64,000 nucleotides of DNA from JAWPMT01 sp965242775 (GTDB lineage: Bacteria; Bacteroidota; Bacteroidia; Cytophagales; Cyclobacteriaceae): assembly GCA_965242775.1 (NCBI GenBank), contig CBDETI010000024.1, positions 186,001-250,000 on the forward strand. The letters are read 5' to 3'. This document shows, one piece after another, positions 53,656 to 61,926 of the stretch. Numbering within the stretch: position 1 is the first letter of the stretch; every line of letters begins with the position of its first letter. The notes beneath the pieces are model-generated. The model did no database searches and was not told the origin of the DNA. It worked only from the letters and a program-made list of their open reading frames with translations. The position numbers were made by a program, and so were the translations under genes.

Positions 53656-54312
53656 ATGGGGATGAGAAAAATTACTTTATTGTTATCAATCTTGTTGATT
53701 TTGTTATCAACAGCGGTTCATAGCCAAGGTTCTGGAGACGAGTATCTCAACGAAAAATTACCTCAAGTAGTTAGGGCCACGGCACAACAGTTGGCTCTAG
53801 CTGAGGAGAAGGATATCAAAACCCTGAAGAAGCTTTTTCATGGTGTGAAACGTCGGCTGTTGAGGAAACACACGCCTTTCTCCTCATTTAATAGAATGGA
53901 ATCTGATCAGGAATTTGATTGCGTCACAGGTACGTTGGTTTACGCGTCGATCCTAGACGAAATGGGCTTCAGATATACCATCCGGGAATTCAATTTCCAT
54001 ACTTTGTTGATGGTACACCTGGAATCTGGTGATGTAATGTTTGAATCCACCGAAGTTACCGGCGTTATAAAAAACCCTAATGAAATTGCAAGACGGTTGG
54101 CTTTCTTCCGAGGACAAGAAGACAATGGCATTCGCACGGATAACCAAATAGATATCGATCAACTCTACGGTCTCTACTTTTTCAACCAGGCTGCCAGGTC
54201 ATTTAACGAGCGCAATATTCCTGAAGCAAAGAACTATGTATTAGAGGCCAGCAGCTATTACCCTTCGGAAAGGATTACTGGTTTTCAGGAAATTCTAAGT
54301 GAACCTCAGTGA
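53656..54312 (+). CDS. Secreted transglutaminase-like protein of unknown function
   Basis: 218 residues with a signal peptide ending VHSQ. I do not recognise a named family, but the central part looks like a transglutaminase/papain-like core: Cys89 in FDCVTGTLVYASILDEMG, His115 in FNFHTLLMVHL and Glu130 in DVMFESTEV form a plausible Cys-His-acid triad with normal spacing. A C-terminal TPR-like helical pair follows (YFFNQAARSFNERNIPEAKNYVL, read as two helices). It stands alone on the plus strand between minus-strand genes. The upstream gap holds an AT-rich stretch framed by two GTTAAC copies. An alternative start is two codons in. Confidence 0.7.
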   Translation: MGMRKITLLLSILLILLSTAVHSQGSGDEYLNEKLPQVVRATAQQLALAEEKDIKTLKKLFHGVKRRLLRKHTPFSSFNRMESDQEFDCVTGTLVYASILDEMGFRYTIREFNFHTLLMVHLESGDVMFESTEVTGVIKNPNEIARRLAFFRGQEDNGIRTDNQIDIDQLYGLYFFNQAARSFNERNIPEAKNYVLEASSYYPSERITGFQEILSEPQ

Positions 54313-54329
54313 CCTTTTAGTAGAATTGA

Positions 54330-56393
54330 TTAATTGGCCTCCAGGACTTTAAACTCAACCCGTCGATTCTGTTTTCGTCCCTCGTCGGTATCGTTGGTAG
54401 CTACAGGCTCTGACTCCCCGTAACCCTTTGACACCATTTGATCCCGCCCTACTCCATTTTGTACGAAATAGTTGAAGACAGCCTTCGCCCGTCGTTCGGA
54501 GAGGTTTTGGTTGTATTCATCCGGACCTTTAGAGTCTGTATGTCCAGAAATCTCGATCTTCTGAATTCTTCCTTTTTCGATGTAACCCAATACCCGTTCC
54601 AATTCGGGGTAGGAGGCTGTGGTTAGGACATCTTTATCAAACTCGAAAAATATGTTTTTCAGCACTAGCGGCTGACCAACTTCGATAGGTATGAGTTTGA
54701 GGTCGATGGTTATAGAATCGGACTCCTCCACATCATTCAGATCAATGTTTTCATTCTGACCAAGGAATCCTTCCTTATCAGCCCCAAAACCGAATCTTGC
54801 TCCTGGTCTAAGCGAAAGTGAGTAAAAACCTTTATCATCGGTTGTAACTTCCCCAATCGTAATACCATCAGGTAATCTTTGAACGATCACAGGTACTCCC
54901 GGCATGACTTCTCCAGACTTGCCATTGGTAACTGTCCCTACTATGGTAATTATGATAGGCTGTTCTTCTTCGCCCAGGTGATCTACTGAAGCCAGCAATG
55001 GACTTTCGGGATCTACAAAGAAATCGTCCACTTCAAACCTGAAAATATCGGTATCATCATCAACCTTTCCCCGCGTGAAATAAAGGTGTTTTCCAGATGA
55101 AGGGATACTAAAATATTCATCATCCAGGTCTGTATTGATACCTGAACCTAAGTTTTCCGGAGTAGACCATTTTAACCACGTATCGTCGAGCCTTCGTGTC
55201 ACATAAATGTCCAATCCGCCGTAACCGGCGTGACCGGCAGAGGAGAAATAGAGCGTCTTACCATCTTTTGCGAGAAAGGGCGACGCCTCTTCCGCGATGG
55301 TGTTGAGAGAGCCACCTAAATTGACCGGTTCGGTCCATTCCAGTTTTGTCTTCTTGAATGAAATATACAAATCCCTGCCCCCATAGGTATCATCGCGTTC
55401 AGATGACATGATCAAGGCCTCACCACTTGGGACGAGAAAGAAGTCCGCTTTTGGGGAATAGTTGTACTCATTTTCTATATCCAATGAAATAGGTTTCGAG
55501 TAATCATCTCCCTTTCTGGTGGCCATAGAAGAACCCGTATACATACGGCCTTTTTTTCCGTATTTATTGCCTAGGATAAGCACTTCCTCTCCATCAATCA
55601 CCGTGATGGAACTAATAAAGTTTGGGCCTGCGGTATTCAGGGGGGGGCCTATGTTCCTGGCCGGTTTCCAGTCGCCTGTTTCTTCGTCCAATTCGGACAC
55701 CCAGATGTCTTCCTGGTCATCGGCGCCGCCCACATTGTCGGGGTGATACCTCCTACTAAAATATAATCTCTTACCATCAGGTGAAATGATGGGGCTGTGC
55801 TCGATGTATTGACTGTTTACATTGGCACTTAGCTTGCTCGCCTGAAGTTTCGTGTTTAACCCTCCAGCTATCTCAATTAAAACATTTATGGGAATATTCG
55901 AGGCCGAAACCCCTACAGCATCTATACTATTGTATCCCGGCACTGTCTCGCCGTCTAGCACAACCCGTATGGCCTTTATTGGATAGGTAGTCTCTTCGAA
56001 AAAGAGATTCAAAAGCCGGGACTCAATCGGAATTGCCCTTGCAGACAAGTTGAAAAGTGTATATTCATTGAAGTCCTCATCGTAGGCATACACAGCTGTG
56101 ACAGCTCCGGGATTCTCTGATTCGGCGATTGCAACTTGTTTGGCACGAATGGGTGTGTCAAAGGCCACAGTGATAAATTCCTCCTTGTCCTGCCGCTTAG
56201 GCCTCCACGCATTTGGATCATCCCCGCCTCTCGGAAGAACATTAGGTTTGTGCAGTGCTTGCAATGCCGAGTATTCCAACGGACCAAATTCTGAAGAAAC
56301 ATCCAGGATTTCTGCTCCCCAAACGACCGTCTCCTGTCCTTTGGCCAATCCAAAGGCACAGCAAAGCATCACTAAAACTAAAATCTTTCGCAT
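54330..56393 (-). CDS. OmpA-family protein with PD40 beta-propeller
   Basis: 687 residues, signal peptide ending GLAKGQ. An N-terminal beta domain (about 20-190) is followed by PD40/WD40-like propeller repeats (SPDGKRLYFSRRYHPDN, AKDGKTLYFSSAGHAGYGGLDIY as two repeats, SSGKHLYFTRG), a carboxypeptidase-regulatory-like domain (about 490-560, VTNGKSGEVMPGVPV) and a C-terminal OmpA peptidoglycan-binding domain (ISGHTDSKGPDEYNQNLSERR, read as two motifs). This layout is common in Bacteroidota envelope proteins, including some T9SS-linked ones. It begins 15 bases after the smaller OmpA gene. Confidence 0.9.
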   Translation of the reverse strand: MRKILVLVMLCCAFGLAKGQETVVWGAEILDVSSEFGPLEYSALQALHKPNVLPRGGDDPNAWRPKRQDKEEFITVAFDTPIRAKQVAIAESENPGAVTAVYAYDEDFNEYTLFNLSARAIPIESRLLNLFFEETTYPIKAIRVVLDGETVPGYNSIDAVGVSASNIPINVLIEIAGGLNTKLQASKLSANVNSQYIEHSPIISPDGKRLYFSRRYHPDNVGGADDQEDIWVSELDEETGDWKPARNIGPPLNTAGPNFISSITVIDGEEVLILGNKYGKKGRMYTGSSMATRKGDDYSKPISLDIENEYNYSPKADFFLVPSGEALIMSSERDDTYGGRDLYISFKKTKLEWTEPVNLGGSLNTIAEEASPFLAKDGKTLYFSSAGHAGYGGLDIYVTRRLDDTWLKWSTPENLGSGINTDLDDEYFSIPSSGKHLYFTRGKVDDDTDIFRFEVDDFFVDPESPLLASVDHLGEEEQPIIITIVGTVTNGKSGEVMPGVPVIVQRLPDGITIGEVTTDDKGFYSLSLRPGARFGFGADKEGFLGQNENIDLNDVEESDSITIDLKLIPIEVGQPLVLKNIFFEFDKDVLTTASYPELERVLGYIEKGRIQKIEISGHTDSKGPDEYNQNLSERRAKAVFNYFVQNGVGRDQMVSKGYGESEPVATNDTDEGRKQNRRVEFKVLEAN

Positions 56394-56408
56394 CGTTACT
56401 TTTTTTTA

Positions 56409-57122
56409 TCAGCGACCAATGACTCTCACTTCCACTCGCCTATTTGATCTTCGGGCCTCGGGTGTTCTCTCTGTGGTCAGGGGCTTCGTCCCACCAAAAG
56501 CTTTGGTCAGCACGCGATTTTTCTTAACACCTTTCTTAGTAATGTAATCCTTCACAGATTCCACCCGCGCCAGAGATAATCTCATGTTGGCATCGGGGTT
56601 ACCATCTATATCTGTATGCCCTTCCAGTTGTACAATGTAACTTGGTCTCTCCTTGAGCCACTGCACAAATTCGTCCAATCCGGAATAGGATCCACGTCCG
56701 ATAACGCTACTCCCACTATTGAAAATAAGATTGTTCAGGGTAAAAATCTCTTCCTCCGGCTCCTCAGGAACTTCCACAGGTGTCAGGTTAAAGTCGACAT
56801 TCATGGATTTATCATTATCCGGATCCTCCACCTTGACCTGCAGGCTAAATGGCTCAAACCCCTCTTGATTGATATTGATATTATACTCCAGGTCGCGAAT
56901 AAGGTAAAATTCAAATGAACCGTCATCTCCCGAGGCAATGCGACCCATGTCATCGTAATAAGGCAATTTCTCGTAGAGTAGGGCCGTTTTCACCCCCGAT
57001 GAATCCTTTTCATTGACGATCTTACCTCTAATACGTATGTATATATCTTGCTGCTGGGCGAATGAGCATAAACTACCAACTACGAGGGCCAGACAAGCCA
57101 CCAGCTTGGGTCGCGCGAGCAT
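56409..57122 (-). CDS. Small OmpA-domain protein
   Basis: 237 residues with a signal peptide ending CSFAQQ. An N-terminal beta-sandwich-like domain (about 25-120, IYIRIRGKIVNEKDSSGVKT) is followed by an OmpA-like domain (NLIFNSGSSVIGRGSY, LEGHTDIDGNPDANMRLSLAR). It should bind peptidoglycan from the outer-membrane side. It lies directly upstream of the PD40-OmpA gene with a 15-base gap, so the two are probably a functional pair. Confidence 0.87.
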   Translation of the reverse strand: MLARPKLVACLALVVGSLCSFAQQQDIYIRIRGKIVNEKDSSGVKTALLYEKLPYYDDMGRIASGDDGSFEFYLIRDLEYNININQEGFEPFSLQVKVEDPDNDKSMNVDFNLTPVEVPEEPEEEIFTLNNLIFNSGSSVIGRGSYSGLDEFVQWLKERPSYIVQLEGHTDIDGNPDANMRLSLARVESVKDYITKKGVKKNRVLTKAFGGTKPLTTERTPEARRSNRRVEVRVIGR

Positions 57123-57187
57123 AATTCAAAGCTTTGATTAGCAACCTAAAGAACGCGAAAAATAGGAAATAACAAAAATTAATTTTG

Positions 57188-57210
57188 ATTCTTTCAAGAT
57201 TTGAAAGGGG
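57188..57210 (-). terminator. Weak hairpin after the M23 peptidase gene
   Basis: CTTTCAA (57191-57197) pairs with TTGAAAG (57201-57207) around a three-base loop, four bases beyond the M23 stop; on the minus strand it is followed by an AT-rich stretch with a TTTTT about ten bases away. The U-tract is distant, so this is a weak call. Confidence 0.3.
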
Positions 57211-57211
57211 T

Positions 57212-58483
57212 TCACATGGCTCCGATTTGTGCAGTGGCTATTTCCGGCGATTTCAATTCCAGATGATTTAATCGATGAAACATTACATTTTTGGTATGCA
57301 GGAAGTTAATTAACTCCGACGCCAAAATAGGTTCGGTCGGAGGAAGATCCACTTTAAGTGCATCCACCTGCTTGCCATTTTTCCAAAACCTAAAGCAAAG
57401 GTGGGGTCCACGCGCCAAGCCTGTATTTCCCACAAAGCCAATGGTCTGTCCCTGTTTCACTTTGGATCCTGGGCGAACGCCACGCGCAATCTTAGACATG
57501 TGCAGGTACTGCGTTGTATAATTGCTGTTGTGTTTGATCTTGACAAAGTTGCCATTGTACTTGCCATATCTGGCTTCCAGAACCACTCCGTCTCCCACTG
57601 TTCGGATCGGCGTACCGATAGGGGCCGCGAAATCCGTGCCCAGGTGAGCTTTGTATCTTTTCAATACCGGATGAAAACGTCGAGGGGTGTACCTGGAGCT
57701 AATTCTTTTGTAATCGAGTGGGGCCCGCAGTAGCGTCTTCCGTAGACTATTTCCCTTTTCATCGAAATAGTCACTTTTACCTTCCTGATCGTAATAGAAG
57801 GCATAGTAGGATCTTTTGCGGTGTATGAAATGTGCGGCCTTTATGCGCCCAATTCCCACTACCTCACCATCAACACGTCTTTCCTCATAAATGACTTTCA
57901 ATTGATCATTCTTGTCAAGATGTTGAAAACTAACCTGCCAGGCGAAAATATCTACAAGTTTATGTACCAAAGAAGTGGCCGCCCCAATGTCATCCAGGGC
58001 CTGATATACCGAGCTGGTAATGGACACATTCACCTCCCTTTCCTCTACGGAAATAGGCTTTTGCACCTTCTCCACATAAATGGAATCCGCTATGTTGAAT
58101 ACCACGTACTGTGTAGGATCTGGCTCAAAAATGAACTGGCGAGCTGTCCGTAGAGAATCTCTTTCGGAAATCAATGTATAGGGGTACCCTGCTTTAAGTA
58201 AGCGCACATCATAAACACCTTTTGCTTTGTTGGCTAATTCAAAAATTGAGGTATGGTGAATGTTGTGAGTTGTCAGAATATCGGAAATACTTTGGTTCCA
58301 TTTCACTTTTGCACGTTTCACTTCGAAGGAATCGACGGCAAAGCCAAAGAGCATGGTAGGGTCCGCCATGGCAACAGTATCTTCCTTTATAGAAGGAGCT
58401 GCGTCTGCATTCTTACTGCTTTGACAAGAAAAAAGACTTATGGCGACACAAATCGCCGAAGCCGAAATCCAAAATTTCATCAA
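57212..58483 (-). CDS. M23-family peptidoglycan endopeptidase, lipoprotein
   Basis: 423 residues with lipobox ending at Cys20 (ISLFSC). The N-terminal half contains LysM/OapA-like and helical parts; the C-terminal half is the LytM/M23 domain. Zinc ligands His280 and Asp284 are in AHLGTDFAAPIG. The usual HxH motif is HLC here (His361, Cys363, in GPHLCFRFW), so one zinc ligand would be cysteine; I recall this variant from other Bacteroidota M23 proteins. It should cut peptide cross-links in peptidoglycan. It overlaps the DsbD gene by four bases. Confidence 0.9.
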   Translation of the reverse strand: MMKFWISASAICVAISLFSCQSSKNADAAPSIKEDTVAMADPTMLFGFAVDSFEVKRAKVKWNQSISDILTTHNIHHTSIFELANKAKGVYDVRLLKAGYPYTLISERDSLRTARQFIFEPDPTQYVVFNIADSIYVEKVQKPISVEEREVNVSITSSVYQALDDIGAATSLVHKLVDIFAWQVSFQHLDKNDQLKVIYEERRVDGEVVGIGRIKAAHFIHRKRSYYAFYYDQEGKSDYFDEKGNSLRKTLLRAPLDYKRISSRYTPRRFHPVLKRYKAHLGTDFAAPIGTPIRTVGDGVVLEARYGKYNGNFVKIKHNSNYTTQYLHMSKIARGVRPGSKVKQGQTIGFVGNTGLARGPHLCFRFWKNGKQVDALKVDLPPTEPILASELINFLHTKNVMFHRLNHLELKSPEIATAQIGAM

Positions 58484-60477
58484 TATTGAAGCCCTGTTAT
58501 CGCTGTTGTTGATCGGTGGTTTCTTTTCCCTTCTTCCAGGAATGCCACAAAATTAGTGATGTTAAGGTCATATGCCTTAGGACCCGCGATCATTTCACCG
58601 TTTCCGTCAAGAATAAGATAAAACGGCTGTGCATTGTTGTTGAATTCTGTGATCTGATAGTCGGCATTGACTTTTCCTATCGTTTTTTTCAATTTGCCGT
58701 CATAGGATGATCTCTGCCATTCACTTTCAGGTAAGTCCGTTTTATCGTCAACATAGAGTGCCAAAACCACAAAATCCTGCTGTAGCCTAGACAAAACGGC
58801 AGGATCAGACCAAACTCGCTGTTCCATCTCCCGGCAATTCACACAACCATGACCCGTGAAATCGACGAATACAGGCTTGTTTTGCTCACGTGCGCAGGCC
58901 AGTGCCTGCTCCTTATCGAAGTAGCCATTCAAACCATGAGGTAAGTGAAGAAAATCGGCATATTTGGGAGGCTCACACAGACTCTCACTTTCTACAAGAA
59001 CGGATGTCGCAGACTGTTGTCGAGCAATTTGTACCAGGTTGAAATCATGAGTGGACAGTGGCGGTAAATATCCAGCCATTGCATTGAGGGGTGCTCCCCA
59101 CATACCCGGGATGAGGTACAGTACAAATGAAAAAGTGGCAATTGACATGATCAAACGAGGAACAGGTAGATATTCCATTTGGCTATCACCCGGAAGTCTG
59201 ATCTTGCCCAGTAAGTAAAAACCCATCAATGTGAAAATCACAATCCAAATAGACAGGTAGACCTCCCTATCCAGTAAACCCCAATGATAGGCCTGATCAG
59301 CCACGCTCAGAAACTTAAAGGCCAGGGCCAACTCAAGGAACCCCAGGACTACCTTTACCGAATTTAGCCAACCTCCAGAGCTAGGCAAAGAACTCAGCCA
59401 GCCCGGGAAAAGCGCGAAAAGCGTGAAGGGAATAGCAAATGCAGCTGAAAACGCCACCATGCCCAAGATGGGTTTCAAAATAAGGCCTCCAGCAGATTCC
59501 ACGAGAATACTACCAACCAAGGGACCTGTACAAGAAAATGAAACCAGCACGAGCGTCATGGCCATAAAAAATATGCCGATCAGTCCTCCCTTGTCTCCCA
59601 TACGGTCAACTTTATTGACAAACCCGTGTGGGAGCGTTATTTCAAACAAACCAAAAAACGACAGTGCAAATACCACGAAGACCACAAAGAAAATTATATT
59701 CGGGACCCATCCCGTAGCCAGATCATTGGCTGTTTCCGGGCCCATGAAAGGAGCCAAGAGCGCACCAACAAGTGTATAAATGAGAATGATAGATCCTCCG
59801 TATATCAGGCTCTTCTTAAGGCCACCCTTTTTCTTGTTCTCGCCTTTCCCTGTGAAGTACGTCACTGTCATAGGGATCATGGGAAAAACGCAGGGGGTAA
59901 GTAATGCCGCCAGACCAGCCAGAAAGGCAACAACCATGAATGACAGCAGGGAGTAGGGGTCCGTACTTTCACGTGTATTCAACAGGGACCCTTTTTGTTC
60001 TTCCTTAGCTGCTACAGTAGCCGTGAAAGAAAACTCTTCCTCGAAAGGGATGCACTTTCCGTCTATGTCTGAGCAAACCTGGTAAGAGTATTTGCCGCGG
60101 ATCTGGAAGTTTGGATCTATGATCTTAACACGTTGAATAAAGGTTCCATGCTCCTTAAAGTAGGTGTATTCTCCTTCCCAAAGTGAGTCATATTTCTTCT
60201 TTGGGTCTTTCGGAATAATTCCACCCACCAGTTCATAACCCGGAGCTGGCTGAAACTCAAACTCCGTAACCATCGGGCCAAGATCCGGATCAAAATCGGA
60301 AGAGTACAGGTACCAATCTTTCTCGATGGTTGCGTTAAACAGAATCTCTATCTCGTCGCCGGACTCTGGAGAGGCGTCGGATAGCCTATTGGACCATTTC
60401 GCAGGCGTAAGTATCTGGGCCGTTAACATCATCGGCAACCAAACCAACACCAGCATAGCAGGTATTCTTCTCATCAT
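58480..60477 (-). CDS. dsbD: DsbD-type thiol:disulfide interchange protein
   Basis: 665 residues in the three-domain DsbD layout. A periplasmic N-domain follows the signal peptide (Cys135 and Cys142 in QVCSDIDGKC). The central membrane part has eight helices (about 180-500) with LTPCVFPMIPMTVTYF and SFSCTGPLVGS, the cysteines that shuttle electrons. The C-terminal thioredoxin domain has GHGCVNCREM. It carries reducing power from the cytosol to the periplasm, for cytochrome maturation or for thiol proteins such as the thioredoxin-like protein at 14.4 kb. It sits between the M20 peptidase and M23 genes. Confidence 0.93.
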   Translation of the reverse strand: MMRRIPAMLVLVWLPMMLTAQILTPAKWSNRLSDASPESGDEIEILFNATIEKDWYLYSSDFDPDLGPMVTEFEFQPAPGYELVGGIIPKDPKKKYDSLWEGEYTYFKEHGTFIQRVKIIDPNFQIRGKYSYQVCSDIDGKCIPFEEEFSFTATVAAKEEQKGSLLNTRESTDPYSLLSFMVVAFLAGLAALLTPCVFPMIPMTVTYFTGKGENKKKGGLKKSLIYGGSIILIYTLVGALLAPFMGPETANDLATGWVPNIIFFVVFVVFALSFFGLFEITLPHGFVNKVDRMGDKGGLIGIFFMAMTLVLVSFSCTGPLVGSILVESAGGLILKPILGMVAFSAAFAIPFTLFALFPGWLSSLPSSGGWLNSVKVVLGFLELALAFKFLSVADQAYHWGLLDREVYLSIWIVIFTLMGFYLLGKIRLPGDSQMEYLPVPRLIMSIATFSFVLYLIPGMWGAPLNAMAGYLPPLSTHDFNLVQIARQQSATSVLVESESLCEPPKYADFLHLPHGLNGYFDKEQALACAREQNKPVFVDFTGHGCVNCREMEQRVWSDPAVLSRLQQDFVVLALYVDDKTDLPESEWQRSSYDGKLKKTIGKVNADYQITEFNNNAQPFYLILDGNGEMIAGPKAYDLNITNFVAFLEEGKRNHRSTTAITGLQY

Positions 60478-60526
60478 TTCTCTGATTTTATCCGCTCTTG
60501 TCTTACAATGTTTTGTTCCGGAAAGT

Positions 60527-61921
60527 TCAACGTGACTCCTTCGTCAATGATGCAAAATGCCTGTAAAAAAGAGCAATGGTTTCAATGCCCTTATAGTAGT
60601 TAAACAAGCCGTAGCTTTCATTGGGTGAATGAATGGCATCAGAATCAAGGCCAAATCCCATGAGTACCGAATCGAGCCCCAATGCTTCTTTGAATAATGC
60701 CACGATCGGAATACTTCCTCCCTCTCTTGTAGGAATGGGTTCTTTCCCCCAAGCCTCCGCAAAGGCTGCACTGGCGGCTTTATACCCAAGAGAGTCGGTC
60801 GATGTGACCGCTGGCTCTCCGCCATGAAACGGAGTGACCTTCACTTTTACCGACTTTGGAGCGTGCTCATCAAAGTATTTCACCAAAAGCTCCGTTATCT
60901 TATCGCTGCTCTGATGAGGTACGAGCCTGGTTGAAAGCTTAGCAGTGGCTTTTGAGGGCAAAACGGTCTTGGCCCCCTCACCGGTGTAGCCTCCCCAAAT
61001 TCCGTTTACATCAAGCGAAGGTCGTATGCCGGTGCGCTCATTGGTGGTGAAGCCCGATTCACCCTCCACTTCCGCAATATCAAGGTCTTTTTTATAGGTA
61101 TCAATATTGAAAGGCGCCTTGGACATAGAGGTTCTATCTTGCGCACTGACTTCCTCCACATCATCATAGAATCCCGGCACTGAAATTCTGCCAGATTTAT
61201 CTTTCATTCCAGCGATTAACTCAGCAAGCACATTAATGGGGTTGGCAACTGCTCCGCCGTATGTCCCGGAGTGTAAATCCCTGTTAGGCCCCGTCACCTC
61301 TACTTCTATATAGCTCAGCCCTCTGAGCCCGACGGTAATTGAGGGATTATCATTACTTATAATGGAAGTATCTGATATCAAAATAACATCTGCCGCTAGC
61401 TTTTCCCGGTTTGATTTTACAAAGTCTTCCAGGTTGTCTGAGCCGACTTCTTCTTCACCTTCAATCATAAATTTCACATTGCAGGGAAGACCAGTGGTCT
61501 TCATAAGTGACTCAAAGGCTTTGATATGCATATACATTTGACCCTTGTCGTCACAAGCACCGCGTGCATATATGCGCTCATTTTTTATTACCGGCTCAAA
61601 CGGCGGGGCGTCCCACAAGTCATACGGATCAGCCGGTTGTACGTCGTAGTGCCCATAAACCAGAACCGTTGGCGCGGTTTCTGAAATGAGCTTCTCACCA
61701 TAGACAATTGGATGGCCTGGGGTTTCGTGAAGCTCCACTTTATCAGCTCCCGCCTCGCGGAGTTTATCTATCAAATATTCTGCGGCACGTCTAACGTCTC
61801 CCTTGAAATTCGAATCGGCGCTGACAGACGGTATCCGTAATAGCTGAAACAGCTCTTCAAGAAATCGATCCTTGTTTTGATGTTGAAACTCACTTGGGCT
61901 CATATTGATGTTTTTCGGCAA
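60527..61921 (-). CDS. M20-family dipeptidase
   Basis: 464-residue cytosolic zinc dipeptidase. Metal-ligand motifs are VYGHYDVQPADP (His, Asp), ARGACDDKGQM (Asp), EGEEEVGS (Glu-Glu) and a C-terminal DAIHSPNES (His). The lid domain contains the HSGTYGG motif (DLHSGTYGGAVANP). It fits the M20 carnosinase-like dipeptidases that accept varied dipeptides. An internal start at 61903 (MSPSEFQ) is possible. There are 49 bases to the dsbD start on the same strand. Confidence 0.93.
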   Translation of the reverse strand: MPKNINMSPSEFQHQNKDRFLEELFQLLRIPSVSADSNFKGDVRRAAEYLIDKLREAGADKVELHETPGHPIVYGEKLISETAPTVLVYGHYDVQPADPYDLWDAPPFEPVIKNERIYARGACDDKGQMYMHIKAFESLMKTTGLPCNVKFMIEGEEEVGSDNLEDFVKSNREKLAADVILISDTSIISNDNPSITVGLRGLSYIEVEVTGPNRDLHSGTYGGAVANPINVLAELIAGMKDKSGRISVPGFYDDVEEVSAQDRTSMSKAPFNIDTYKKDLDIAEVEGESGFTTNERTGIRPSLDVNGIWGGYTGEGAKTVLPSKATAKLSTRLVPHQSSDKITELLVKYFDEHAPKSVKVKVTPFHGGEPAVTSTDSLGYKAASAAFAEAWGKEPIPTREGGSIPIVALFKEALGLDSVLMGFGLDSDAIHSPNESYGLFNYYKGIETIALFYRHFASLTKESR

Positions 61922-61926
61922 AAATA

